A stretch of DNA of 64,000 nt from Geminicoccaceae bacterium (GCA_028285265.1 JANQPX010000069.1:62001-126000), one strand, 5' to 3'; shown: positions 27,014 to 34,966, counted from the first letter of the stretch. Numbers and translations: made by a program. Notes: generated by a model from the sequence alone, not told the origin.

Positions 27014-28008
27014 AACTACGCGCCATCGCCTCGGCGGTTCCGGAACATGTTGTTTCCTCAGAAGAAATCGCAGAATGGGCTGGCGCTGAACCGCGTTTCA
27101 TCAGGGATCAAGTGGGAGTCGATAAACGCGCGTTTCTCGGGCCGAATGAGACAGGTGTCGATCTTGCCGCCAAAGCCGTTGAGAAACTCGTCGAGCACAC
27201 TGGGATCAGTCTCGAAAGCGTTGGTCTCTTGGTGTATGTGACCCAAACACCGGATCATGGCATCCCGCAAAATAGTGCTCTCCTGCAAGCAGCGATCGGT
27301 GCACCGACCATGGCTTCGTTCGACGTTGGTCTCGGCTGTTCCGGTTACCCCTACGCATTGACCATCGCCAAAAGCTTTATGGTGGACCAGAGGATCAAGC
27401 GATCGATTGTTGTCACTTGCGATCCTTATTCAAAAATCATGCGGCGCGATGACAAGTCGACGGTCACAGTCTTTGGTGATGCGGCAACCGCGACACTCCT
27501 GGACGAAGTCGGTACAGGAACGATTGGCCTTGGTGATTTTGGCACTGACGGCACGCTTCAGGATTGTCTCAAGATCCCGGGTGGCCGAGGTGCGAAGCCA
27601 CTCTGGTCGATCCATCAGCACGCACCGTCCCTTGACGGTGATCCAGATGACTACCGTTTGCACATGAAAGGCCGCGGTGTCTTTAACTTCGTTATGTCCT
27701 CGGTGCCGCGAAGCCTAGAGCGGGCCTTGGAACGCAATCGCGTTACGCTAGACGAGATTGCTTGGTTCGCGCTGCATCAGGGGAGCCTGTACATGCTGCG
27801 TCGGCTCGCGGAGTCCGCCGGTATTCCAGCGGAGCGCCTGTTGACGAATATTGGTCGTTATGGCAACACGGTGTCTTCAACCATTCCGCTACTTTTGCAG
27901 GAGAAGCTGGCTGGTCCTCAGCCCTTGAAAGGACATGTGCTGATGTCCGGTTTTGGGGTCGGACTGTCCTGGGGAAGCCTGCTTTTGACCTTTGAGCCGT
28001 CGACGTAG
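27010..28008 (+). CDS. 3-oxoacyl-[ACP] synthase III family enzyme
   Basis: A 332-residue thiolase-fold enzyme with the complete KAS III triad: Cys110 in VGLGCSGYPYAL, His256 in FALHQGSL and Asn286 in GRYGNTVSS. The FabH signature HQAN is HQGS here, and the triad loops differ from housekeeping FabH, as in secondary-metabolism KAS III proteins that act as priming or O-/N-acyltransferases. It is coupled to the upstream gene by ATGA and followed after 12 bp by an ACP. It may extend or transfer the acyl group carried by that ACP for delivery to the glycan. Reaction not determinable from sequence. Confidence 0.88.
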   Translation: MKLRAIASAVPEHVVSSEEIAEWAGAEPRFIRDQVGVDKRAFLGPNETGVDLAAKAVEKLVEHTGISLESVGLLVYVTQTPDHGIPQNSALLQAAIGAPTMASFDVGLGCSGYPYALTIAKSFMVDQRIKRSIVVTCDPYSKIMRRDDKSTVTVFGDAATATLLDEVGTGTIGLGDFGTDGTLQDCLKIPGGRGAKPLWSIHQHAPSLDGDPDDYRLHMKGRGVFNFVMSSVPRSLERALERNRVTLDEIAWFALHQGSLYMLRRLAESAGIPAERLLTNIGRYGNTVSSTIPLLLQEKLAGPQPLKGHVLMSGFGVGLSWGSLLLTFEPST

Positions 28009-28020
28009 GAGCGAGACAAG

Positions 28021-28266
28021 ATGACGAGAGATGAGTCGTTGGAGCACGTGCGCAGCGCCATTCGTGAAACCGTAGCTGATCTGACGAACGACATTACTGA
28101 AAGCACTGATCTGGTGGCGGAAGGCATCCTCGATTCGCTTGATCAGATGAACTTCCTGTTTCAGCTCGAGAAGCGCCTCGATACGAAGCTCGCTAGTATT
28201 GACGAGGACTATCAGGATTTCCGGGTCTCGTCCTTGGTCGATATTGTGATGCACGATGCTGCCTAA
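28021..28266 (+). CDS. stand-alone acyl carrier protein
   Basis: An 81-residue four-helix carrier. Ser39 in EGILDSLDQMNFLFQLEKRL is the phosphopantetheine site with the canonical DSLD. Acidic composition fits ACP or DltC-like carriers. A good ribosome site (TAGGAGCGAGACAAG) precedes the ATG. It ends the plus-strand trio and faces the MBOAT operon tail-to-tail, 15 bp away. It is either the carrier for the KAS III product or the MBOAT donor carrier, in parallel with the carrier domain at 15926-17251. Confidence 0.92.
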   Translation: MTRDESLEHVRSAIRETVADLTNDITESTDLVAEGILDSLDQMNFLFQLEKRLDTKLASIDEDYQDFRVSSLVDIVMHDAA

Positions 28267-28281
28267 TCAGTCAGGTGCGTA

Positions 28282-28425
28282 TCAATATTGCTGATAGACG
28301 TGGACGACTTGTTCGTACGGAAAATTGGATAGGCAATAGACCAAGGCGAGTCCAATAAAGGCGTAGTAGACGACGTCCATGAACAGTCTGCTGGCACTTC
28401 CGTATCGTTTATCGTCATTTATCAT
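28282..28425 (-). CDS. DltX-like 47-aa membrane protein, partner of the MBOAT
   Basis: A 47-residue protein starting MINDDKRYGSASRLF with a single hydrophobic span (about 16-33, MDVVYYAFIGLALVYCL) and a short tail ending HVYQQY. Its ATG overlaps the MBOAT stop codon (ATGA), so it is translationally coupled as the last gene of the operon. Gram-positive DltX proteins are also about 50 residues, have one span, are encoded next to the MBOAT DltB, and end in a FIYNEF-like motif whose tyrosine, as I recall from recent work, accepts the acyl group. The match here is hydrophobic-x-Tyr-x-x-aromatic-COOH. Homology is not proven; position, size, topology and terminal motif agree. Confidence 0.65.
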   Translation of the reverse strand: MINDDKRYGSASRLFMDVVYYAFIGLALVYCLSNFPYEQVVHVYQQY

Positions 28426-29576
28426 GTGTTCACTCCCAACAATGCTTTGACGATGCCAAGTCCATTTTCGAGATCTGGCGCATTGGCGAAGCCAGAAACG
28501 AGCGCGATATAGCTCAGCGTTAGGATCCTGGATAAATTTCTCACGAGCACATGTTCGTGAAAGCGCTGGAGTCCGGGTCTCGTCGCGCAGTAACGGCCAT
28601 AGCGATAGTTGAGTGCGAGAGCGCCGCCATGGCCGGCACCCCAAACCAGATACTGAACCGTCACATCGTGCCAGAGGCCGATCACCGTGAACGCGCTGAA
28701 GATCGCGAGCATCGGTCGACCAGTGGCACGGACCATTGGCTTAAACAGATAGATCGAGATGATCGACGATAGGGACAGGTGCCAACGTTGCCAGAAATTC
28801 TGAATGCTGGTTGCCATGAGCGGGAAATGGAAGTTTTCCTGAACTTTAATCCCGAGAAGGCGCGCAGTACCAATCGCGATATCGGTATAGCCAGTAAAGG
28901 CGACGTAAAGCGCGAGGAAGCTCAGCATGAGGTAAAGATAGACGTCCAGCGCGCTGAACCGGTCTGGATTGTTGACGATCGATGGATAGCTGGCATCGAT
29001 CAATGGGTGCAGCAGTGCATTGGCGACATAGACGCTTAGAAAGATTCCCATCGCGATCCTAAGCAGCCCCTGGCCGACGTTGTCCACGCTGAACGCGGAT
29101 TGCAATGTACTTTGTCCAAGTGTCTTGGCCCGCTCGATCGGACCGGCTGAGTAGATTGGATAGAACATCAGCAAGAAGAAGATCTCGCCGAGCTTCGGTG
29201 AGGCTTGACCACGTCGACAATCGACCAAAACCGTGGCAGCCTTGAGTGAGAAGTAGGATACACCGAGCTTCGCGATGATGGGTGCATTGGTCTCGGCATA
29301 TTCGAATCCGACGATGGTCAGCATCGGTACCGACAGGGCGCCAATATAGACTACGGTTGACGACTTTCCGCTCGCGAGAAACCTGCCTAGAAATAGCGTT
29401 GCTCCTCCCAGGAGGAGGCAGGCGAACAGCGCATAGGGCGCAGCATAAAAGATAAGCAAGCCACTTACAAAAAGTAGCAGAATAAGACGCTGCCGAGGAT
29501 AATCCTTGGGAATGAGATAGAAAAATAAAACCGTGGCCAGCGTTATGTAGAGGTGAAGTTGTGGGTCGACGAACAA
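28422..29576 (-). CDS. MBOAT-family membrane O-acyltransferase
   Basis: A 384-residue polytopic protein of the MBOAT family (AlgI, DltB, PatA). Conserved blocks: FYPIYSAGPIER, AFTGYTDIAIGTARLLGI, NFHFPLMATSIQNFWQRWHLSLS and GLWHDVTVQYLVWGAGHGGAL, the last carrying the catalytic histidine region. About ten hydrophobic spans. MBOATs take an acyl group from a cytoplasmic carrier and hand it across the membrane. The frame begins with TTG, with GAGAGA upstream and no in-frame ATG nearby. It follows the SGNH-like gene by 14 bp and overlaps the DltX-like gene. The acyl donor may be either carrier of the locus. Confidence 0.92.
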   Translation of the reverse strand: MFVDPQLHLYITLATVLFFYLIPKDYPRQRLILLLFVSGLLIFYAAPYALFACLLLGGATLFLGRFLASGKSSTVVYIGALSVPMLTIVGFEYAETNAPIIAKLGVSYFSLKAATVLVDCRRGQASPKLGEIFFLLMFYPIYSAGPIERAKTLGQSTLQSAFSVDNVGQGLLRIAMGIFLSVYVANALLHPLIDASYPSIVNNPDRFSALDVYLYLMLSFLALYVAFTGYTDIAIGTARLLGIKVQENFHFPLMATSIQNFWQRWHLSLSSIISIYLFKPMVRATGRPMLAIFSAFTVIGLWHDVTVQYLVWGAGHGGALALNYRYGRYCATRPGLQRFHEHVLVRNLSRILTLSYIALVSGFANAPDLENGLGIVKALLGVNT

Positions 29577-29590
29577 GATAGTCTCTCGAG

Positions 29591-30442
29591 CTAGCGCGTG
29601 AGTTCAGAAAAATCAGTGACGACATGGCCAAAGGTCTCATCGAAACCGACTTCGGCAAACCGATTATCAAAGCGACCAAGAAGTTCTGGACTGATGTCTG
29701 CTGGCAACTCATCAAGATCAGGTATCCAGTAAACCGACCGTAGCCCTCTTGACGTCAATCGTTCGAGGCTCTGCATCACGCGTTGCGCCCTTCTTGGTGT
29801 CTCGACCCAGGAAATCCCACGAAGCGTTTCCGGTCTAGCCCAGCGGCCGTAATCACTCTTTTCAGCGGCGGCTACACGTTCGGCCAGAGTGTCGAAAACC
29901 TTCCTCGCACGCTTTGGGTCTGGCCATCTTGACCGCCCGTAACCTAACCAGAGATCGATATTGAGTGCCGGCTGCCTCATCCAAAGATCAGACCAATAAT
30001 GCGGCGAAGCTTGAAGAATGAGGCGCTCGAAGCCGATTCTTCCGCTGAGGGCGCGTGCTAGGGTCGCGATGTCGGGAAGGTGAAAGCCAGGGATGGTGAG
30101 AAAGAGCTGCTCACCAAGCTTTTCCCCTAGACTGGCTTTCGCCTTTTCAATGAATCGTTGGTCGCCGACGATGACCGAAGAGAAGTCGGTCTGATCGAGC
30201 TCGAAGAGCTGTTGTTCCAAGCTGTGGATGCGGAGCGGGGGCGCCTTGAGAGAGGCCAGTCTATGGAGCGTGCCAGATGCGACGAGAAGATCTGCGACCA
30301 ACAGCCAGCTCAATACGGAAATGGCGACCCATAGGAGAGGCCAAGGTACGCGAACAGTCTTGAGGATCGCCGCGACGTTAACGCTTGACGGCTTACCTGT
30401 CTTGGGTTCGTCCGTTTTAGATGTGAAGGAGAGTAGGTTCAT
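29591..30442 (-). CDS. membrane-anchored SGNH-like protein, degenerate
   Basis: A 283-residue protein with a signal-anchor span (about 35-57, PWPLLWVAISVLSWLLVADLLV) and a periplasmic domain. SSVIVGDQRF (about 88-97) occupies the place of the SGNH block I GDS, with Gln instead of Ser, and no D-x-x-H block is found near the C-terminus. The fold assignment is therefore tentative. The ATG at 30442 overlaps the upstream stop (ATGA), preferred to an ATG 8 codons earlier. It lies between a catalytically complete SGNH protein and the MBOAT, so it may be a non-catalytic partner or glycan-binding paralogue. Confidence 0.6.
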   Translation of the reverse strand: MNLLSFTSKTDEPKTGKPSSVNVAAILKTVRVPWPLLWVAISVLSWLLVADLLVASGTLHRLASLKAPPLRIHSLEQQLFELDQTDFSSVIVGDQRFIEKAKASLGEKLGEQLFLTIPGFHLPDIATLARALSGRIGFERLILQASPHYWSDLWMRQPALNIDLWLGYGRSRWPDPKRARKVFDTLAERVAAAEKSDYGRWARPETLRGISWVETPRRAQRVMQSLERLTSRGLRSVYWIPDLDELPADISPELLGRFDNRFAEVGFDETFGHVVTDFSELTR

Positions 30443-31470
30443 TGTTCGCTGTTCCGCTGCTTCCATGGCAGGGCGTCAGCGAGATAGTTCATATACCGCT
30501 TAGCGGCCGGCCAACCCATATGAGTACCATCGGTAAACCCCAGCGGGTTGAGGGTGGCTAGGTCGGCTGCGTCCAGCTGAAGTAGAGGGGCATCGAAGCG
30601 TTCTTCGAATGCCCTAACGACGTCTGGCGCAAGTGGCCGACCAAAGAGTGGTGGGATATAGTAAAAGAATAGCTCAATCTGTTGTTCTTTAGCGAATGCA
30701 CTGAAACGTCTCATATAGTGGAGATTACGCTCTTCTTCCGCGGCTTCTAGATCGACTCTGTAGAGCGGCTTCTGGTCAAAAGGTTTGTCTTGTTTTTGCT
30801 GAATTTTTTTAATTAAGCTGGCATCGATAACCCAAGGTTTGGAAGAATCAGTCGTGGCTGTAGGTGCTGGTGGTCTATCGCTACAATCCTTGCCGAGATC
30901 GTCGGTAAGCCAGCTGGTAGCTCGATAAACGATGCGGTCGAGCAAATCCCGTACCACGTCTCGTAACCTGAGAACGGGATCCACCGACGGGCGCGATTGA
31001 TAGGCGGTGACGATGTCGACAATCGTCCCATTGCGTTCGAAATGCGGGTGGCGCCACTGCTCGCCTGTCTCTTTAAATTCGACCAACAGAGTTCGAATCG
31101 CATGATGTTTAGCCGCATCCTTAACGAATGGAAGCATATGCCCGGGATCGCGATAGGCGCGAGAGAGGTCATGGATGACGGGTCTAAAGCCATGGATGTC
31201 CGCCACTACGTCCGCTAGTAGGTCGGCCTGAAACACCCGCATGCTGCGTGAAGAGCCGATAACTGCGAGGTCGACGACACCCTCCTGAACGAAAATCATC
31301 CGGCATTGATGAGGGTACTCGGCGTAGCGAACGTTTGGCCTATCGGTCCAAAGGGCGAGGGCGACGATCAAGCCTCCGAGCGAAAAGCAGGCTGCACCAC
31401 GCCAACCACGCCACCAGGACCGCGACGCGCCCATAGTCAATGCTGGACGAAACGATCTGGATGTAGACAT
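30439..31470 (-). CDS. membrane-anchored SGNH hydrolase (DltD/PatB-like role)
   Basis: A 343-residue protein with an N-terminal signal anchor (about 26-41) and a periplasmic SGNH domain: VDLAVIGSSRSMRVF (block I, Ser73/74), a long insert, and GFTDGTHMG with Asp314 and His317 (D-x-x-H). This is the geometry of DltD, AlgX and PatB1 proteins that pass acyl groups from an MBOAT to an extracellular polymer, or of related hydrolases. The start at 31470 lies one base after the upstream stop; a longer frame overlaps that gene and was rejected. It probably receives the group delivered by the MBOAT two genes downstream. Confidence 0.78.
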   Translation of the reverse strand: MSTSRSFRPALTMGASRSWWRGWRGAACFSLGGLIVALALWTDRPNVRYAEYPHQCRMIFVQEGVVDLAVIGSSRSMRVFQADLLADVVADIHGFRPVIHDLSRAYRDPGHMLPFVKDAAKHHAIRTLLVEFKETGEQWRHPHFERNGTIVDIVTAYQSRPSVDPVLRLRDVVRDLLDRIVYRATSWLTDDLGKDCSDRPPAPTATTDSSKPWVIDASLIKKIQQKQDKPFDQKPLYRVDLEAAEEERNLHYMRRFSAFAKEQQIELFFYYIPPLFGRPLAPDVVRAFEERFDAPLLQLDAADLATLNPLGFTDGTHMGWPAAKRYMNYLADALPWKQRNSEQ

Positions 31471-31471
31471 G

Positions 31472-32743
31472 CTATGATGACCTTGAGCAGTCGACCAGCC
31501 CATCACTTGTGATGCTAAGGTCCCGATAAGGACGCCGCCCTCGCATGAACTGCGCTGGATGGAGCAGTACCACGAGCGATCTTTTGTCGGCCGCTGCACG
31601 CTGTAGTGAGCAGACAACCGTTCGTGCAGCAGTCGAGTCCGTGGCCGTTTCTAGGCCGTAGTCATCGACAACTCGGTCGATAATGTTGTCTCGTAGTTCG
31701 GCAAATGCGTTTGATGAGAAAAGATCGGCGGCGAGCAAGGTCGTTAGTCCGCAGGGAGCTGATCGTTTAGCGCAGTTTCGTCTCACGGCGTTGTCGAATT
31801 CGCTTCCATGCAGAGATATCGATTGGAAGTCGCTGAAGTGACTTCGAAAATCCTGGATTGTTGCATCGACGACTGATCGTAGGCGTCGATGCAACACTGG
31901 TGACGTCCAATCGTCGATACCTCCAAACGCATCGGCAAGCCCGGCGAGGCCATCACGTTTCAACCAAGCGACATATACCTTGTAGCCCCCTTTCGTTCTC
32001 GAAAGTACCGTTGGAATGGGGCTTAGATGCAACCCAAAACGGGTGCTCGGTGATTGAAACTTACGCAAGGCCAAAAAGTCTGCAGCTGCGGCGTCTTCGA
32101 CATCGCTATAGCCCCAGTGAAGATAGGCCACCGAAGGAATGCCGAGAGTTCGATTAGCATCTAGGATCCCATAAAACGGCGCCACATCCCGAAGATGAAT
32201 GTCATATCGGAGAAACAGGAGCTGCTCAGTCTGGCTTCGCTCCAGTGCCTCAAGATCGTCTAGGTTTTCGAAGCTGAAGCCTAGATTCTTCGCATGACGC
32301 ACCAACCAAATATAGTCATCCATCCATGCCGCGAAATACGGCCGAAGCGCGAACCGTAAGTCGTCTGGGTTGGTCGTGCTTCGTGCAATTTCCCGAATAG
32401 CGCGGTCCCAGCTCGCATGTAGCCGCGTAGCGAATCGGTCTTTCTTGCCGGTTTTTGCCAGCGCATCGCGTACGCCGGTCGCCACACGATCAGTGATCGA
32501 GGCAATCGGTTCGTTTAAGAAGTAATCGTTGTCGGCTTTGACAAATGCATCGACACCAAGTTCTGCCGACATTGATCTGAGATCTACCCCCTTGACCTGT
32601 TCATCATTAGGCACCGACGATGTCGGGAGAAGGGCTCCCTGTTTTATCATCGATCCGAGCAGCATGAGCAGCACCAAGCCGAGACAGAGGCCGATTGTTC
32701 CCGGAACTTGTCGGGATGAAAGGGTCGAAACTTCGCCTGCCAT
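31472..32743 (-). CDS. membrane-anchored NodB-like (polysaccharide deacetylase-like) protein
   Basis: A 423-residue protein with a signal-anchor span (about 15-34, TIGLCLGLVLLMLLGSMI) and a periplasmic domain. FLRYDIHLRDV (about 177-187) resembles the catalytic Asp block of the two other NodB-like proteins here (RYDVDRP, RHDYDRP), and FGLHLSP (about 236-242) and SLHGSEFDN could supply histidines. The paired aspartate is only partly kept (RYDI), so activity is uncertain. It is the first gene of the MBOAT operon and would act on the exported glycan, for instance opening amino groups for later acylation. Confidence 0.62.
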   Translation of the reverse strand: MAGEVSTLSSRQVPGTIGLCLGLVLLMLLGSMIKQGALLPTSSVPNDEQVKGVDLRSMSAELGVDAFVKADNDYFLNEPIASITDRVATGVRDALAKTGKKDRFATRLHASWDRAIREIARSTTNPDDLRFALRPYFAAWMDDYIWLVRHAKNLGFSFENLDDLEALERSQTEQLLFLRYDIHLRDVAPFYGILDANRTLGIPSVAYLHWGYSDVEDAAAADFLALRKFQSPSTRFGLHLSPIPTVLSRTKGGYKVYVAWLKRDGLAGLADAFGGIDDWTSPVLHRRLRSVVDATIQDFRSHFSDFQSISLHGSEFDNAVRRNCAKRSAPCGLTTLLAADLFSSNAFAELRDNIIDRVVDDYGLETATDSTAARTVVCSLQRAAADKRSLVVLLHPAQFMRGRRPYRDLSITSDGLVDCSRSS

Positions 32744-33097
32744 TGCAACTTTCGGCTACAGATTGAGCGCTGTCATTAAATCATAGCGAGAATCCAATCG
32801 TTTCTTTACATGTTTGATTCAAATTATTCAATCATAGGTCGTAAATTTTCTGTCGTTCGTCGATTTGAAAACGTCGACAGATTGATGCTGGTCTTTAACC
32901 GTAGTTTCCATGCGGTAGGGTTGGAGGCGCTACCGCTATTCTTGAATGTTCTCGTACGCGATTACGATTGGACCTCGGGATGTTCAAGGAGTTATCACCC
33001 ATCGCTCAAATGAGAGGGATGCCCAGTTCTCTCGGGCAAGTGATAACATCAGAACAGTGCTGGCCCCTTGCGGAGTCGATCGTGTAGATGAAGGGTG
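32744..33097. other. AT-rich intergenic stretch
   Basis: About 350 bp upstream of the MBOAT operon and downstream of the stress-protein gene. The part at 32760-32850 is AT-rich and probably contains the operon promoter on the minus strand. A short plus-strand frame (32810-33013) has no family resemblance or ribosome site. Nothing else is seen. Confidence 0.45.
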
Positions 33098-33118
33098 TTG
33101 CGCCCAGACAGGGCGCAA
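33098..33118 (-). terminator. stem-loop after the universal stress protein gene
   Basis: TTGCGCCC-AGACA-GGGCGCAA, a perfect 8-bp stem with a 5-nt loop, 20 bp after the stop of the minus-strand stress-protein gene. A T-run is lacking on the minus strand, so termination efficiency is uncertain. Confidence 0.5.
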
Positions 33119-33138
33119 TTGACGACGCTCGCGTTCTA

Positions 33139-33978
33139 TTAGTGCCCCATAATGAGCGGTAGGGTCATCGATTGAAGGATGGTGCGGGTAGCGCCACCAA
33201 AAACCCATTCACGAAGGCGGGAATGACCATAACACCCCATAACCAAGAGGTCGCTATCACGATCGAACGTATGGGATAAGAGAGCGTTGCCGACATCAGT
33301 GTCCTTCCCATGAAGGCGCTGAACATCGACGTCAATGCCGTGTCTTGTCAAATAGAGAGCAATATCGGCGCCAGGTAACTCACCATGCCCATCCTCACTT
33401 TCCTTTGGATTGAAGGTGACCACGTTCACGGTCTCAGCCTGCTCCAAAAAAGGCATAGCATATTTGACAGAGCGTGCTGCCTCGCGGCTTGCGTTCCACG
33501 CAATCATGGGTCGTTTCCCAAATCCACTTTTGAACCCGATAAGAGGAACAACCAGCACGGGCGTTGCAACATTGAGGACAACGTCACCAGGCGACGGTTC
33601 TGATGGAAACTGCTCGGTCGGATCTTGCTGACCCAAAACCAGGAGATCGGCATACCGGCCGTGGACTTCGAGCCGTTTTGGAAAGTCGACGATCGCTCGG
33701 TGATCTGTTCGCGTCGTATATGCCACATTTTCAGCGCTAGCGGCTTTGCGAAAATGTTCGAGAACCGTCTCGGCCCGATCCTGCTCTTGTTTCTCAATGC
33801 TCGTATGGATGTCTGCACCGAGGTAGCTTTCTGCAGCAATGGGCAAGATGATTTCGGGGATCAAATAGAGCGCCGTTACATGTGCGTCGAAACGTTGCGC
33901 AAGTTCGATGGCGGCGCGCATCCGGACATCGCATCCGCTGCTATCGTCGACATGAACGACAAGATGTTTATAAGCCAT
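33139..33978 (-). CDS. tandem universal stress protein (UspA family)
   Basis: A 279-residue protein with two UspA domains. The second carries the ATP-binding signature: GKDTDVGNALLSHTFDRDSDLLVMGCYGHSRLREWVFGGATRTIL (about 219-263), with GCYGHSR and GGATR. The first half (KHLVVHVDDSSGCDVR..., ARYADLLVLGQQDP) has lost the GxxGHS loop. The ATG at 33978 has AGGAGA upstream. Cytoplasmic stress adaptation is the usual role. It is separate from the sulfonate genes, 184 bp from the IclR gene, and probably not in their operon. Confidence 0.88.
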   Translation of the reverse strand: MAYKHLVVHVDDSSGCDVRMRAAIELAQRFDAHVTALYLIPEIILPIAAESYLGADIHTSIEKQEQDRAETVLEHFRKAASAENVAYTTRTDHRAIVDFPKRLEVHGRYADLLVLGQQDPTEQFPSEPSPGDVVLNVATPVLVVPLIGFKSGFGKRPMIAWNASREAARSVKYAMPFLEQAETVNVVTFNPKESEDGHGELPGADIALYLTRHGIDVDVQRLHGKDTDVGNALLSHTFDRDSDLLVMGCYGHSRLREWVFGGATRTILQSMTLPLIMGH

Positions 33979-34162
33979 CACCGATCTCCTTTTTTGGTAA
34001 AGGACGAGTCGATCGCTGATTGAGATTACCGAGCGAACGCGCTTGCATATTGATCCGAATCAATATGCTGCGTGGAACATGATCGGGGTCGTTGGCAATC
34101 AAACATAGATTACGTCATCGGCGTTGCGCCGATTCGAATGTTGCATTGAAGAAGTTCGCCGA

Positions 34163-34951
34163 TCAGACCGTATCGTCTTCGATCAGAAGCTCTCGTAGCT
34201 CTGCGGCTGCCGCCCGCAATCGGTCAAGATGCTGGTGCGCATTGGCAAACGGCAAGCGAGGCGTTGGTGCATGAAATGCCAAAGCAGAGACGAAGCGTTC
34301 TTCCATGTCATGAATGGGCACGGCAAGGGCTATCATGCCATCCATGAATTCTTCATTGTCCTCGGAATAACCGTTGCCACGGATTCGGTCGATCTCGACG
34401 AACAGGGCGTCTTTGTCCGTCAGTGTCTTGCTTGTTCGTTGCTCAAGTCGCGTATTGCTCAAGATCCGGCCAAGCTGGATTTTCGAGAGCGTGCTCAGAT
34501 AAAGTTTGCCGCTTGCCGTGCAGTGAAGGGGCACTCTTGTGCCGATGGGAAGTTGGATACGCAAGGGCCATTGTGTCTCGATACGGTCGGCATAGATCAT
34601 TGCGTTGCGATCGGGGATGGAGAGATTGCAGGTCTCGCCAATATCCTCTGCCAATTGGCTCATGACAGCCAGACGCGCCGCGCGACTTCCTGGTGACGAA
34701 ATCGTGTTGATGGCCATAGAGCGCATGCGTAGGCCTGGCGAATATGATCGGCCATCATGCTCACGTTGCAAAAAGCCCTGCGCTTCAAGCGAGGCAAACA
34801 TGCGGTGTAACGTCTGTTTCGGCAGGCCGATTGATCGGTTGATTTCGGTCGGCGTCGCGGGGACGCCGACCTTGGCAACCTCTTCCAGGATCAACAGCAG
34901 CCGTAAACTTCGTAGCGACGCTTCTGGTCGCCCCACATCGTCATCAAGCAC
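34163..34951 (-). CDS. IclR-family transcriptional regulator
   Basis: A 262-residue IclR protein. Winged HTH at about 15-70 (SLRLLLILEEVAKVGVPATPTEINRSIGLPKQTLHRMFASLEAQGFL), then the effector domain (about 85-250) with DRIETQWPLRIQLPIGTRVPLHCTASGKLYLS and ALAVPIHD. GTG start with GAGGA 9 nt upstream. It lies 15 bp after the TRAP large permease and is probably the last gene of that operon. It likely controls the sulfonate genes in response to the imported substrate or an intermediate. Effector unknown. Confidence 0.9.
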   Translation of the reverse strand: MLDDDVGRPEASLRSLRLLLILEEVAKVGVPATPTEINRSIGLPKQTLHRMFASLEAQGFLQREHDGRSYSPGLRMRSMAINTISSPGSRAARLAVMSQLAEDIGETCNLSIPDRNAMIYADRIETQWPLRIQLPIGTRVPLHCTASGKLYLSTLSKIQLGRILSNTRLEQRTSKTLTDKDALFVEIDRIRGNGYSEDNEEFMDGMIALAVPIHDMEERFVSALAFHAPTPRLPFANAHQHLDRLRAAAAELRELLIEDDTV

Positions 34952-34966
34952 TGAGAATCCTCAACA

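Noticed and set aside
28428..28644. Upstream extension of the small DltX-like frame to 120 codons
   Set aside because: The extra 73 codons lie inside the MBOAT gene in another frame and are Arg-rich, typical of a shadow. The ATGA junction marks the real start.
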